Shown here in pieces: positions 38,177 through 48,746 of a DNA stretch of 64,000 nucleotides; positions within the stretch are counted from its first letter, which is position 1, and each line of letters starts with the position of its first letter. Source of the DNA: Pseudomonadota bacterium. GTDB taxonomy: Bacteria; Pseudomonadota; Alphaproteobacteria; Acetobacterales; Acetobacteraceae. The stretch is taken from positions 206,325 to 270,324 of the forward strand of contig JAJZBV010000001.1 in the NCBI GenBank assembly GCA_021851785.1. Reading direction: 5' to 3'. Made by a program: the position numbers and the translations under genes. The notes below the pieces were generated by a model. The model made no database searches, had not been told where the DNA came from, and saw nothing but the letters and a program-made list of their open reading frames with translations.

Positions 38177-38982
38177 CACCGCACTCCCGGATGGCTGCGG
38201 GCGAGATGCTGCATGGTGGCGAGCAGATGGCCGAGATGTTCGGAATGCCGCCCCGCGCGTCCGCCGCTCGGCGCCCATTCCCCGCCCGGGCGGGTGAGAT
38301 TGGCTTCGGCGAAAACCCGCGCGATGGTCGCCTCCCAGCGCGGGCGCAGCGCCGCCGGATCGATCACCGTGCCGGCGTCACTCAGCGCCGCCTCGCCGGC
38401 ATCGGCGAGAAACATCTCGCCGGTGAACGGCCAGAGCGTATCGAGCGCCACGGCGAGACGGCGATGGCTTTCCTCCGTGCCGTCGCCAAGGCGGATCACC
38501 CAGCCGGCGGCGTGGCGGAGATGATAGGCCATCTCCTTCTCGGCCTTGGCGGCGATGGCGGCGAGTGTGGCATCGCCGGCGACGACCATCGCCCGCCAAT
38601 AGGGATCGGCGAAGGCGGCATAGAGGAAATGGCGCAGCATCGTCATCGCGAAATCGCCGTTCGGCTGTTCGACGAGGAGGAGATTGTGGAATTGCGGCGG
38701 GTCGCGGAAATAAGCGAAATCGCCCTCGCCATGCCCGGCCCCCTCGATTGCGCCGGCATACTCATAGAGCAGCCGCGCCTGGCCGATCAGATCGAGGGCG
38801 AGATTGGCGAGCGCCAGCTCCTCCTCCAGGAGCGGCGCGTGTCCGGTCCATTCCGAGAGGCGATGGCCGAGGATCAGCGCGTCATCGGCGCGGGCGAGGA
38901 CGTGGGAGAGAAGCGGCGTCTCCGCCAGGGTGAGGGCGCTACCCACCTTCCCGCCCACCGCCTGCTCACATATGCCCGACAT
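38173..38982 (-). CDS. paaC: Phenylacetyl-CoA epoxidase subunit PaaC
   Basis: ADDALILGHRLSEWTGHAPLLEEELALANLALDLIGQAR. Confidence 0.94.
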   Translation of the reverse strand: MSGICEQAVGGKVGSALTLAETPLLSHVLARADDALILGHRLSEWTGHAPLLEEELALANLALDLIGQARLLYEYAGAIEGAGHGEGDFAYFRDPPQFHNLLLVEQPNGDFAMTMLRHFLYAAFADPYWRAMVVAGDATLAAIAAKAEKEMAYHLRHAAGWVIRLGDGTEESHRRLAVALDTLWPFTGEMFLADAGEAALSDAGTVIDPAALRPRWEATIARVFAEANLTRPGGEWAPSGGRAGRHSEHLGHLLATMQHLARSHPGVRW

Positions 38983-39253
38983 CCTCGGGCACCTCGTAAA
39001 ATGTCGGATGACGATAAATTTTCGACCCGGTCGGCTCGAACAGCATCCCCGCCTCGTCGGGGTCGGAGGCGATGATGGCGGCGGCCGGCACCACCCAGAG
39101 CGAGGCCGCCTCGCCGCGGCGGGTGAAAAGATCGCGTGCCGCCTGTAGCGCCATTTCGGCATCGGCGGCGTGGAGCGAGCCGGCATGGCGATGGGCGAGC
39201 CCGTTGCGGCTGCGGATGAACACCTCCCAAAGCGGCGAAAGATCCGCGCTCAT
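38966..39253 (-). CDS. paaB: Phenylacetyl-CoA epoxidase subunit PaaB
   Basis: [34 protein letters not shown]. Confidence 0.95.
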   Translation of the reverse strand: MSADLSPLWEVFIRSRNGLAHRHAGSLHAADAEMALQAARDLFTRRGEAASLWVVPAAAIIASDPDEAGMLFEPTGSKIYRHPTFYEVPEDVGHM

Positions 39254-40236
39254 GCCGCTCGTGCCTTCGCCGCGCGCCGCTTTTCGGCGTGCGCGCGGGC
39301 GGCCTCCCTCACCCAGCCGCCCTCGTCATGGGCGCGGCGCCGCGCCTCCAGGCGTTCCCGATTGCACGGGCCGTTTCCGGCGAGCACCGCCTCGAACTCC
39401 GCCCAGTCGATCGGGCCGGCGCGCCAATGGCCGGTTTCGGGATCGAAGGCGAGCGCCGGGTCGGGGAGGGTGAGGCCGAGGAATTGCGCCTGCGGCACCG
39501 TCGCGTCGAGGAATTTCTGACGCAGTTCGTCGTTGGAGAAACGCTTGATCTTCCAGCGCGCAGAGTGCTGGCTGTGGCGGCTTTGCGCGTCCGGCGGGCC
39601 GAACATCATCAAAACCGGCCACCACCAGCGATCGAGCGCGTCCTGCGCCATCGCCTTCTGTGCCGCGGTGCCGCGGCAGAGGGTCAGCATGATCTCGAAG
39701 CCCTGGCGCTGGTGAAAACTCTCCTCCTTGCAGATCCGGATCATCGCCCGGGCGTAAGGACCATAGGAGCAGCGGCAGAGCGGGATCTGGTTCATGATCG
39801 CGGCGCCATCGACCAGCCAGCCGATGGCGCCGATATCCGCCCAGGTGAGCGTCGGGTAGTTGAAAATCGAGGAATATTTCGCGGCCCCGGCCAGCAGTTG
39901 ATCGACCAGCGTCTCACGCGCGACGCCGAGCGTCTCGGCGGCGGCGTAGAGATAAAGCCCGTGCCCGCCCTCGTCCTGGACCTTGGCGAGCAGTGCCGCC
40001 TTGCGCCGGAGCGAGGGCGCGCGGGTGATCCAGTTGCCCTCCGGCAGCATGCCGACGATTTCGGAATGCGCGTGCTGGCTGATCTGGCGGATCAGGGTGC
40101 GGCGATAGGCCTCGGGCATGAAATCCTGGGGCTCGATACGCTGTTCGGCGTCGATCCGCGCCTGAAACCGCGCCGCCGCGGCCGTGTCCGCAGGCTTGCT
40201 TTGCGCCTCGGCGGTGTCCAAAGCCTGGGTATACAT
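39250..40236 (-). CDS. paaA: Phenylacetyl-CoA epoxidase subunit PaaA
   Basis: [61 protein letters not shown]. Confidence 0.96.
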   Translation of the reverse strand: MYTQALDTAEAQSKPADTAAAARFQARIDAEQRIEPQDFMPEAYRRTLIRQISQHAHSEIVGMLPEGNWITRAPSLRRKAALLAKVQDEGGHGLYLYAAAETLGVARETLVDQLLAGAAKYSSIFNYPTLTWADIGAIGWLVDGAAIMNQIPLCRCSYGPYARAMIRICKEESFHQRQGFEIMLTLCRGTAAQKAMAQDALDRWWWPVLMMFGPPDAQSRHSQHSARWKIKRFSNDELRQKFLDATVPQAQFLGLTLPDPALAFDPETGHWRAGPIDWAEFEAVLAGNGPCNRERLEARRRAHDEGGWVREAARAHAEKRRAAKARAA

Positions 40237-40285
40237 CGGCGCAGCCCTCGGACCATGGGGTCAGTGCCGCAAGATATATAACAGA

Positions 40286-40303
40286 ATATCGTTTTTCAAC
40301 GAT
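40286..40303. promoter_or_regulatory. Palindromic operator candidate upstream of paaA
   Basis: ATATCGTTTTTCAACGAT with ATCGTT/AACGAT arms. Confidence 0.4.
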
Positions 40304-40313
40304 TTTCCGTAAT

Positions 40314-41186
40314 TCATTCGTCGCGCGCCAGGAGCAGCGCCGCGAGGCGCGCGAATTCCGCGACGCTCAGGGTTTCGGCGCGGCGGGTCGGATCGATCCC
40401 GGCGGCGGCCAGCAGCGCCTCACCGCCGAGCGGCGCGAGCGCGCGGCGCAGCATCTTGCGGCGCTGGCCGAACGCGGCGGCACTGACCCGCTCGAGCGCG
40501 GCGCGGAGCGCTGGCGGCGGCTGGCTCGGATGCGGGCGCAGCACAACCACCGCCGAGGCGACGGCGGGCGGCGGGGTGAACGCCGCCGGCGGGAGACGCA
40601 AGACCAGATCGGTCGCGCAGAGGAACTGCGCCAGCACCGCGAGCCGGCCATAAGCGGGGCTGTCCGGCGGCGCGCAAATCCGTTCCGCGACCTCGAGCTG
40701 AAACATCAGCACCAGGCGCTCGAAGGCGCCGGCCGCGCGCAGCCAGGAGATCAGCAAGGGGGTCGCGATATTATAGGGAAGATTGGCGACGATCGCGCGC
40801 GGCGCCGGCGTGAGCGCCGGATAGTCGAGGCCGAGCGCGTCCGCCTCGATCACCGCGAGCCGCGCCCCGGCGGCGGGCTGCAATTCGGCCAGCGCCGCGA
40901 TCGCGCGGCGGTCGATCTCGATCGCGGTGACGCTGGCGGCTGGGCTTGCGAGCAAGGCGCGGGTGAGCCCGCCCGGTCCCGGGCCGATTTCGATCACATG
41001 CACGCCGGCGAGCGGCGCGGCGGCGGCGGCGATGCGGGCGGTGAGGTTGAGATCGAGCAGAAAATGCTGGCCCAACGCCTTGCGCGCCGCCAGGCCATGG
41101 CGGGCGATGACGTCGCGCAACGGCTCGGAGCGGGCAGTGCCGCAGGCGCCGCCCAACGGGGAAAAAGTTTTTGGTTCTTTTTCCAA
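40314..41186 (-). CDS. rsmA: 16S rRNA dimethyladenosine transferase (true start probably about 41120-41130)
   Basis: RKALGQHFLLDLNLTARIA; VIEIGPGPGGLTRALL; ANLPYNIATPLL. Confidence 0.95.
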   Translation of the reverse strand: MEKEPKTFSPLGGACGTARSEPLRDVIARHGLAARKALGQHFLLDLNLTARIAAAAAPLAGVHVIEIGPGPGGLTRALLASPAASVTAIEIDRRAIAALAELQPAAGARLAVIEADALGLDYPALTPAPRAIVANLPYNIATPLLISWLRAAGAFERLVLMFQLEVAERICAPPDSPAYGRLAVLAQFLCATDLVLRLPPAAFTPPPAVASAVVVLRPHPSQPPPALRAALERVSAAAFGQRRKMLRRALAPLGGEALLAAAGIDPTRRAETLSVAEFARLAALLLARDE

Positions 41187-41193
41187 AAAGAAC
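41132..41193 (-). repeat. Family B plus A hairpins after surA
   Basis: GGGCAGTGCCGCAGGCGCCGCCC and GTTCTTTTTCCAAAAAGAAC. Confidence 0.88.
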
Positions 41194-41211
41194 AGCTTTC
41201 TCGTTATTCTC

Positions 41212-42612
41212 TCAAACCCCTCCGATGCGCTGGTCGATCGAGGCGCGGCGGTGGAGATCGCGCATCATCTGGCGCGAGATCAGTTCGACGCGCTGGCTGA
41301 AGAGCTGGTTCATCACCTCTTCCTTGGACGGCATGCCGAGATTGCGCTCCTCGCGCGCGCAGACGATGACCACCATGATGCCTTCCTGGGTCACCAGGGG
41401 TTCGCTCGGCTTGTTCTCGGTGAGTTTGCCGAGAAGGGTGCGGAGTTCCGGCGGATTGATGGCTTCGAGGCGGACATCGACCGGGTCGGGCCGCGGCGGA
41501 TTGCCGGCCGCCTTGTCGGCCGCCGCCATGGCGTCGCAGCTATGCACCGTGGTCGAGATCTGTTTGGCCCGCAGCAGCATGTCGTGCTGCTGCTGGGTCG
41601 GGTTCTGGGGGTCGAGCGGGGTCGCGAATTTCAGGAACACTTGGCGGATCTTGAGCAGGGTCGCGGGGTCGTTGCCGATCTGGCGCTTGGCGAGCAGGGT
41701 GACGATGGAGAGCCCGCCGGCGACCGGCACCGGGTTGCTGATCGCGCCCGGCGGCATCTCGGTGACCAGGTGGGCGACCGGGGATTCGAGCTGGTTGGGC
41801 CGCACCCAGCCGAGATCGCCGCCCTGCAAGGCGGTCTGGCTCTGGCTGAACTGCGCCGCGACGACGGCGAACGGCGCGCCATTGCGCAATTGCTGGATCA
41901 CGGTTTCGGCGAAACGCTGGGTATCGGCGGCGCGCGCCGGCTCGTCGATGGGGAGGAAAATCTCCGCGACATGATATTCCATCTGGCCGGTCTCGGCCTT
42001 GATCATGTGCAATTGCTCGTTGACGTCCTGCTCGGTGACGCGGTCGGCGACGCCGATCTGTTCGCGCAAAACGCGCGACCAGCCGAGCTGCACGCGGGTC
42101 TGGTCGTAAAGCGTGTGGATCTCGGCGCCATCGGAGGCAAGCCGGCGCGCCAGCGTCCCCGGCGGCATGTTGTTGCGCTTTTCGAGATTGCCGATGGTCT
42201 CGGCGATGTCCTTATCGGTGACGGCGATCTTGCGCCGCTGCACCTCCTGCAGGCGGAGCCGCTCATCGATCAGCTCGCGCACCACCTGCGGCGTCAGCCG
42301 GTCGAGCACCTCGCGGGTGACGGGAAGCCCGCTGGAGAGGGCGAACAGGCGGCGGCGGTTATCGACGTCCTGGGCGCTGATGACATCGCCGTTGACGACC
42401 GCGACGATGCGCGATTCCTGCTCGGGATCGATGATATCGCCCGCCGCCTCGTGCTTGGCGGGCGGCCTGGCGGCGGGGGCATTCGCGTTGCCGGGGGCGG
42501 TCGCCTGGGCGAGCAGCATCTCGGCGCGGAGCGGGCTGGCGGCGAGCAACAGGGCCGCGAACACCAGCGGGAACAGGAAGCGGGGCAGGGTTTTCCTCCA
42601 GATCGGCGGCAT
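41212..42612 (-). CDS. surA: Periplasmic peptidylprolyl isomerase / chaperone SurA
   Basis: SurA N domain (RIVAVVNGDVISAQDVDNR) plus parvulin domain (QGGDLGWVRPNQL); next to lptD. Confidence 0.92.
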   Translation of the reverse strand: MPPIWRKTLPRFLFPLVFAALLLAASPLRAEMLLAQATAPGNANAPAARPPAKHEAAGDIIDPEQESRIVAVVNGDVISAQDVDNRRRLFALSSGLPVTREVLDRLTPQVVRELIDERLRLQEVQRRKIAVTDKDIAETIGNLEKRNNMPPGTLARRLASDGAEIHTLYDQTRVQLGWSRVLREQIGVADRVTEQDVNEQLHMIKAETGQMEYHVAEIFLPIDEPARAADTQRFAETVIQQLRNGAPFAVVAAQFSQSQTALQGGDLGWVRPNQLESPVAHLVTEMPPGAISNPVPVAGGLSIVTLLAKRQIGNDPATLLKIRQVFLKFATPLDPQNPTQQQHDMLLRAKQISTTVHSCDAMAAADKAAGNPPRPDPVDVRLEAINPPELRTLLGKLTENKPSEPLVTQEGIMVVIVCAREERNLGMPSKEEVMNQLFSQRVELISRQMMRDLHRRASIDQRIGGV

Positions 42613-42671
42613 CGGCGGAACCTTACCTCACCACGGCATCGCTCGGCCAGCGGGATGCGCAATACGCCATA

Positions 42672-44939
42672 CTACATCAGCGGGACGCCGAATTGTCCCA
42701 GCGTCTTGAAGGTCATGTTGACGGTCAAGGCCTGGACATTGCTGATGCCGTTATAGTTCGTGAACAGGTCGAAGTAGTTCAACGCAATGATGAAGCAATC
42801 ATCCTCATAGCCGCCATCGAGGCCGTAGGCGACCAATTGGTTGAGCTGCATGTTGCGCTGGATATAGCCACCGACCCGCCAGTTGCCAAATTTCGTCTGC
42901 AACCCGGCCAGAACCTCGTTGCGCGGGAAATTGAGCGACTGATAAGGGGCGTAGGATGGCGCCGGGATGGTCGGCAACTGATTATAGAAATAGAAGGGGT
43001 CGAGGTTGCTGTAGATATAGCCGAAATCGACGCGGAAATTCGGCGGCCCGAAGGTGAGCCTGGTGTCGTTGAACTCGGTCTGACCGGTGTCGTGGTTGAG
43101 GCGGAAGCGATAGGTGACGTTGAGCCAATCGGCGGGTTCGTAGTAAGCACGACCGACGATGTCGGAAATATTGCCGCCGAGCCCGGTCCCCGGCCCCCAG
43201 AGCGCATATTCCGTCTGTGTGCGATAGGATTGGCCGATCAGCGCATCGAAGACGTGGCTGCCGTCGAACCACGCGAAATGCATGCCGAGATCGGCACGCG
43301 AGCCGCCACCCAGGCGGTCGATGCCGGGCAGGCGGTTGATCGAGAACAGATTGGCGTCGGTGAACATCTGATCGAGACTGTCCTCGTTGGGGATGAGATA
43401 GGGCGAGGTGAAGCCGTAGCCGTTGGGGCGGATGACGAACTGGGTGATCGGCTCCAGCACCGTCGTCGCATCGCCGTCGCTCCGCGAGAACGGCCAGTTC
43501 AGCCGCGCCGCCACCACCGGCTCGCCCTGGGCGACATTGGCATGGGTATAGCGGCTGAAATTCGGGATCTGGTTGAGGCTCTGGGCCTGATAGCCGGCGG
43601 AATAGAAGCGGGTGAGGAAATTCCATTCCTGCCCGAGCGGTCCCGTCTCCGGCAGATTATAGGAGAGGGTGCCATTGACGCGCTGGGTATTGGTGCCGAT
43701 GAAGCGCAAAACATTGAAGCCGCCGCCATTGAAAGTAACATACCCGCCGAGGGAATCCGGGTTTCCGACATAATCATAAAGATAGCGCGGCATGACATAG
43801 GGCAGCTCCTTGTTGTTCACGATATTGAGGAGGCCCTCGTAGAACTGGGTATCGAGGCGGGAATAGGCGCCCTGACCGAAGCCCTCAAGATAAGTCGTGC
43901 TGGAAAGCACATCGTTACCATAGCCGGAGATGAAGAAATCGCGCATGTAATTGGCGGAACTGGCCTCGTTGATATTGAAGCCGTAGCGCCAGTTTTCATT
44001 ATAGGTGAAATCGCCGGAGCCGAAGAACAGCCCCTGCATCGCGTTTTCGTCATAGGCGATGGCGGTTTCGAGCTTGATCTGGCCGTTATTGAATTTCTGC
44101 CGGTACAGCGTGTCGAGCTGAGGGTCCATGCCGCTGTCGATCCAGGGCGTTATCGTGATGTCCGAGTAATTATTGATGACGTAGTAATAGGGCAGCGCGA
44201 AGAAGCTGCCGATGAAGGTGTTGGAGCCGGCGTCCGGGGCGAGGAAACCGCTTTCGCGCTTCACCGAACTGTCGGCGGTGGAAAAATAGGGCATGTAGAA
44301 AATCGGCACGCCGAGCAGTTCCACCGTCGCGTCCTGGAACTCCATCCGCTTGGCCTGAAGATCATCCACCGCCGAGTAGGCGTCGATCTGCCAGACCGGC
44401 GGCTTGGTGGGATCGTCCTTGCAGAGCGTGCAGGCCGAGTAGACCATCCGGCTCAGCTCGTTGTACTGGCCGTCGGTGCGCCGCGCGCCGTTGGCGGCGA
44501 TGCGGGTGTTTTCCTCCAAGAGCATGCGCATGCCGCGCAGCACCGCCTCGCGCATCCCTTGCGTCAGCTCGGCGTAATCGGCGAACAACACCTCGCCATC
44601 GGGCTCCAGCAGCACGACATGGCCGGAGGCGGCGACGACATTGGTGTTGCGGTCGAAGACGATCTTGTCGGCGCGCAGCACGTGGTCGTTCTGCCAGGCC
44701 TCGACATGGCCGGTCGCGGTGACGATGCTGGCGTCGCGGTTATAGACGATCTGATCGGCGGTGAAGGACACCGCCTCGTTCGGCTTGATCGGCTCCTTGT
44801 TCAGGCTGGTGCCGTATTGCGGCTTGGCGAACGGGGTGAAGCCGGGGATGGTGGTCTGCGCGAAGGCGCTTGTCGCGAACGTGATCGCGATCGCGCCCGC
44901 AAGGGTGGCGAGGAGACCCCCCCGGGCCCGGCGCGGCAT
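42672..44939 (-). CDS. lptD: LPS-assembly protein LptD
   Basis: OstA-like N-domain (YNRDASIVTATGHVEAWQNDHVLRADKIVFDRNTNVV) plus beta-barrel; operon with surA. Confidence 0.94.
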   Translation of the reverse strand: MPRRARGGLLATLAGAIAITFATSAFAQTTIPGFTPFAKPQYGTSLNKEPIKPNEAVSFTADQIVYNRDASIVTATGHVEAWQNDHVLRADKIVFDRNTNVVAASGHVVLLEPDGEVLFADYAELTQGMREAVLRGMRMLLEENTRIAANGARRTDGQYNELSRMVYSACTLCKDDPTKPPVWQIDAYSAVDDLQAKRMEFQDATVELLGVPIFYMPYFSTADSSVKRESGFLAPDAGSNTFIGSFFALPYYYVINNYSDITITPWIDSGMDPQLDTLYRQKFNNGQIKLETAIAYDENAMQGLFFGSGDFTYNENWRYGFNINEASSANYMRDFFISGYGNDVLSSTTYLEGFGQGAYSRLDTQFYEGLLNIVNNKELPYVMPRYLYDYVGNPDSLGGYVTFNGGGFNVLRFIGTNTQRVNGTLSYNLPETGPLGQEWNFLTRFYSAGYQAQSLNQIPNFSRYTHANVAQGEPVVAARLNWPFSRSDGDATTVLEPITQFVIRPNGYGFTSPYLIPNEDSLDQMFTDANLFSINRLPGIDRLGGGSRADLGMHFAWFDGSHVFDALIGQSYRTQTEYALWGPGTGLGGNISDIVGRAYYEPADWLNVTYRFRLNHDTGQTEFNDTRLTFGPPNFRVDFGYIYSNLDPFYFYNQLPTIPAPSYAPYQSLNFPRNEVLAGLQTKFGNWRVGGYIQRNMQLNQLVAYGLDGGYEDDCFIIALNYFDLFTNYNGISNVQALTVNMTFKTLGQFGVPLM

Positions 44940-44942
44940 CGC

Positions 44943-46055
44943 TCAGCCGTCTTCCAGATGAAGCAGAAGCGCGATCGCCAGCATCAGCCCCGCCGCCGCC
45001 GGCGCCCAGGCGGCGAGGACGATCGGCAGCGCGCCGGAGCCGCCGAATTCCTCGGCGACCTTGGAGATCAGGAACAGCGCGAAGCCGGCGGAGACGCCAC
45101 TCCCGATCATCCGCGCGGTGCCGCCGCGCCGCGCCGGGCGCATCGAGAACCCGGCCGCGACCAGCGTCATCGTCGCCGCCAGGACCGGCAGCGCGAGCAG
45201 GCTTTGAAAGCGCAGCCGGTGGCGGATCGCGGAAAACCCGGAGCGTTCCAGGAGTGCGATGAAATCCGGCAGCTTCCAGAACGAGAGCGTGTCCGGCGAG
45301 GCGAAACTCTCCTCGACGCGCGCAACGGTGAGATCGGTCGGCAACAGGATCGTCCCCGCCGGATCGGGCGGCCGGTCGGCGGAGATCACCCGCGCCTCCT
45401 CCAGCCGCCAACTGCCGCGATCGAGCACCGCGCGCCGCGCCTCGATGCGCTGCAAAAGCTGGTCATGCGGCGCCAGGCGAAAAACGCTGACCTCATTGAC
45501 CGAGAGCACGCGGCGGGCGAGCGCCACCTGCTCGGCGTGGATGATCGAAACGCCGTCCGAGACCAGGGCGTGGTCGGATTGGCGCAGCCAGAGCTGGCCG
45601 CCGGCGAGCGAAAGCGGCCCGCCGGTCGCGGTGAGATAGGTGTTGTCGAGCGCTTCGGCGCGGGCCAGCATCACCGCCGAAAGCGGCGTCACCGCGGCGG
45701 TCGCGGCGGCGCCGAGCAGGATCGCGCACAATACCGGGCCGGCGAGGAACTGCCACGCCGAAAGCCCGGTCGCCCGCGCGACGATCAGCTCGGAGGAGCG
45801 GGTCAGGCGCCAGAACGCCGAGATCCCGCCGAGCAGCACCGCGAACGGCAGGATCTGCATCGCCTCCCAGGGGAGACGGAGTGCTGCGATCTCGGAGACG
45901 ATGGCAAAGGTCGCCTGCGGGCGGGTCGCGGCGCGGCGCAGGAGTTCGATGAAATCGAACAGGGCGACGAGCCCGGAGAGCGCCGCGACCATGGTGAGGA
46001 CGGCGAAGATGAAAACCCGCGAGACATAGCGGAGGAAGGTCGCGGCGACGATCAT
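44943..46055 (-). CDS. lptG: LPS export permease LptG
   Basis: YjgP/YjgQ family; follows lptF. Confidence 0.93.
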   Translation of the reverse strand: MIVAATFLRYVSRVFIFAVLTMVAALSGLVALFDFIELLRRAATRPQATFAIVSEIAALRLPWEAMQILPFAVLLGGISAFWRLTRSSELIVARATGLSAWQFLAGPVLCAILLGAAATAAVTPLSAVMLARAEALDNTYLTATGGPLSLAGGQLWLRQSDHALVSDGVSIIHAEQVALARRVLSVNEVSVFRLAPHDQLLQRIEARRAVLDRGSWRLEEARVISADRPPDPAGTILLPTDLTVARVEESFASPDTLSFWKLPDFIALLERSGFSAIRHRLRFQSLLALPVLAATMTLVAAGFSMRPARRGGTARMIGSGVSAGFALFLISKVAEEFGGSGALPIVLAAWAPAAAGLMLAIALLLHLEDG

Positions 46056-47191
46056 GCCGCCGCGCCGGGGGCGAGGGTGACAAGGCGGCCGAGGCGGAGT
46101 TCGGGCACGAACAGCATCCAGGCGCAGACCACGCCGGGGGCGATGGCATGCACCCAGATCAGCGGGATCAGCGCCGGCACGCGCGCCGCGAGATTGGCGA
46201 TCATCAGGCCGAGGGCGAGCAGCCCGACGACGACGAGCACGGCGAGGAAGGGCCGCAGAAGCCCGCCATGGCGCTGAAACGCGCCGCGCAGCACGGCGAC
46301 CAGGGCAACGAAGGCGAAGGAGGCGGCGGTGAGCGGCGCGGTGAGGCGGCGATGCGCCTCAACGATGAATTTCGACCTATCATGCGCCGCGACCACCGCC
46401 GGGTCGGGATGCAGCAATTCGCCGAGCGACATCTCGGTCGCGTCGCGGAAGCGCTGCGCGGTCGATTTGTTGGAGGTCAGATCGATGACGTTCTGCGCGA
46501 AGGTGAGGATGTTGAGCCGCCCGGTCTGATGGTCGATCTCCTGGCGGGTGCCGTCGAGGAGCAAGACGCGGGGGGCGTCGGTGGAGGGGAGGAAGCGGCC
46601 GCGGCGGGCGAGAATCGTCGCATGCGCGTTCTTCTGGCGCGCGTCATCGATCATCACCCCGTGCAGCGTGCCGTCCGAATCGCGCTTGCGGACATAGACC
46701 GTCATGTCGTCGGAGACCTGGGTGAACACCCCGTCCTGGAGCATGAACGCGGCCATGCGGTTGCGGATGCGGAACTGTTCCTCGCGGAACGCCGCCGAGG
46801 CCGAGGGCACCACCCAGACATCGAGGACGAAGCAGGTGGCGACCGCGATCATCGCCAGCATCATCGCCGGGCGGGCGAGGGCGTAAGAGGAAAGGCCGGC
46901 GGCGCGCATCACCGTCAGCTCGCGGTCGCTCGCCAGGCGCTGATAGGTGAACTGCACCACGACATAGGTGGTGATCGGCAGGATGACGGCGACGAAGCTC
47001 GGGATCAGGAGACCGGTGAGCTGGAGGAACACCACCAGCGAGAGGCCGCGATTGACCACGAGATCGATGAACCGGAGCGACTGGGTGAGCCAGATCAGCG
47101 CGACCAGCCCGCCAGTGGAGGCCAGCAGCCCGGCCAGGAGCTGGCCCAGCAGGTAGCGGTCGATCTGGCCAAGTCGGAGCGCGGAGAGCAT
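46052..47191 (-). CDS. lptF: LPS export permease LptF
   Basis: IDRYLLGQLLAGLLASTGGLVALIWLTQSLRFIDLVVNRGLSL. Confidence 0.93.
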   Translation of the reverse strand: MLSALRLGQIDRYLLGQLLAGLLASTGGLVALIWLTQSLRFIDLVVNRGLSLVVFLQLTGLLIPSFVAVILPITTYVVVQFTYQRLASDRELTVMRAAGLSSYALARPAMMLAMIAVATCFVLDVWVVPSASAAFREEQFRIRNRMAAFMLQDGVFTQVSDDMTVYVRKRDSDGTLHGVMIDDARQKNAHATILARRGRFLPSTDAPRVLLLDGTRQEIDHQTGRLNILTFAQNVIDLTSNKSTAQRFRDATEMSLGELLHPDPAVVAAHDRSKFIVEAHRRLTAPLTAASFAFVALVAVLRGAFQRHGGLLRPFLAVLVVVGLLALGLMIANLAARVPALIPLIWVHAIAPGVVCAWMLFVPELRLGRLVTLAPGAAA

Positions 47192-47330
47192 GGCGGCCTG
47201 CTTTGCGTCGTCCCAGATGCAGCCAGCGGATTGGCGGTTGGCGGTTTCTGGGCCAGAACCACGGCGAAAGCAACCGCCGAGCGCGCCCGCGGCGCATTTT
47301 CATGCCGGCCGATGCGCTCCAGCCACATCG

Positions 47331-48746
47331 CTACGGGAAAATCTTACCCGCGTTCAGCAGCCCGTGCGGGTCGAACGCCGTCTTGAGCGCGCGCATGAGG
47401 TCGAGTTCGACCCCGCCCCGCCAGTCCGGCATCAGGTAGGTCTTGAGCCGGCCGACGCCGTGCTCGGCCGAGAAACTGCCGCCGAGGCGCCGCACGACGC
47501 CGAGCACGGCGTCCATCACCGCGTGGTCCTGGGCCAGGAAATCGGCCTCCGCCATGGTCTCGGGCGGGCGCAGGTTGAAGTGGATATTGCCGTCGCCGAG
47601 ATGGCCGAAGGCGACGACGCGGATGCCCGGCATGAGGGCGCGGCAGGCCGCCGGCGCCGCGCGCAGGAATTCCGGCACCAGCGAGACCGGCACCGAGACG
47701 TCGTTCTTGATGCTGGCGCCGGCGCGTTTTTGCGCCTCCGCGTGCTCTTCCCGCAGCCGCCAGATCGCCCGCGCCTGCGCCTCGCTCGCGGCGAGCGTCG
47801 CATCGCGCACCTCGCCCGCCGCCATCGCTTGCGCGATCATTTCCTCCACGTCCTCGGTAAAACCGGCCTCGGCGCGGGACGAGGCGAATTCGACCAAGGC
47901 GTAATGCTCGGCGGCGGCGGCGAGAGGAAGTTGCGTGTCCGGAATGTGCTGGAGCACCAGCTCCATGCCGTGCCCGCCCATGTATTCGAAGGCGACGAGC
48001 GCCGCCTGGTCGCGGCGCTGGCAGCGGGTGAGAAGCGAGAGCGCCGCCTCCGCGCTCGGCAAGGCCGCGAACGCGACCACGCGCTGGCGCGGCGCCGGCA
48101 CCAGCTTGAGCACGGCGGCGGTGATGATGCCGAGCGTGCCCTCGGCGCCGAGGAAAATCTGGCGCAGGCAATAGCCGGTATTGTCCTTGCGCAGCCGTCT
48201 GAGCCCCTCCCACACCCGGCCATCGGCCAGCACCACTTCGAGGCCGAGCACGAGGTCGCGCGCATTGCCGTAGCGGAGCGTCATATTGCCGCCGGCATTG
48301 GTCGAAAGCACGCCGCCGATCGTCGCACTCCCCTCTGACGCGATCGAGAGCGGCAACTGGCACCCGGCCGCCGCCGCCGCGTCCTGCGCCGCCTTGACCG
48401 TCGCCCCGGCCTCGATGGTGAGCGTGAGATCGACCGGATCGATGGCGCGCACACGATTGAGCCGGGACAGAGCGAGCACCACCTCGCCGCCGCTCGCCGA
48501 CGGCGTCGCGCCGCCGACCATGCTGGTATTGCCGCCCTGGGGCACGATGCCGAGGCCGGCGCCAGCGCAGATCCCGACGGCCGCGGCGAGTTCGGCGGTA
48601 TTCGCCGGGCGGAGGACGGCGCGCGGCCGGCCGCGATAGAGACGCCGCCAATCCTCGGCATAGGGCGCGATATCGGCGGGGGCGGTGATCAGCCCGCGCG
48701 GCCCGAGGAGATCGGCCAGGGCGGCCAGCGGCTCGGCGGAACTCAT
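47331..48746 (-). CDS. FAD-linked oxidase (D-2-hydroxyacid dehydrogenase / GlcD-like)
   Basis: GIVPQGGNTSMVGGATP; C-terminal SAEHGVGRLKT. Confidence 0.92.
   Translation of the reverse strand: MSSAEPLAALADLLGPRGLITAPADIAPYAEDWRRLYRGRPRAVLRPANTAELAAAVGICAGAGLGIVPQGGNTSMVGGATPSASGGEVVLALSRLNRVRAIDPVDLTLTIEAGATVKAAQDAAAAAGCQLPLSIASEGSATIGGVLSTNAGGNMTLRYGNARDLVLGLEVVLADGRVWEGLRRLRKDNTGYCLRQIFLGAEGTLGIITAAVLKLVPAPRQRVVAFAALPSAEAALSLLTRCQRRDQAALVAFEYMGGHGMELVLQHIPDTQLPLAAAAEHYALVEFASSRAEAGFTEDVEEMIAQAMAAGEVRDATLAASEAQARAIWRLREEHAEAQKRAGASIKNDVSVPVSLVPEFLRAAPAACRALMPGIRVVAFGHLGDGNIHFNLRPPETMAEADFLAQDHAVMDAVLGVVRRLGGSFSAEHGVGRLKTYLMPDWRGGVELDLMRALKTAFDPHGLLNAGKIFP

Noticed and set aside
41120-41186. 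N-terminal extension MEKEPKTFSPLGGACGTARS of RsmA
   Set aside because: This is translation of the A/B repeat element, not conserved protein; start codon should be moved downstream.
42693-46277. 1194-aa plus-strand ORF opposite lptD/lptG
   Set aside because: Shadow ORF from high GC3 codon usage; low-complexity H/R/G/D composition, while the opposite strand encodes clear lptD and lptG.
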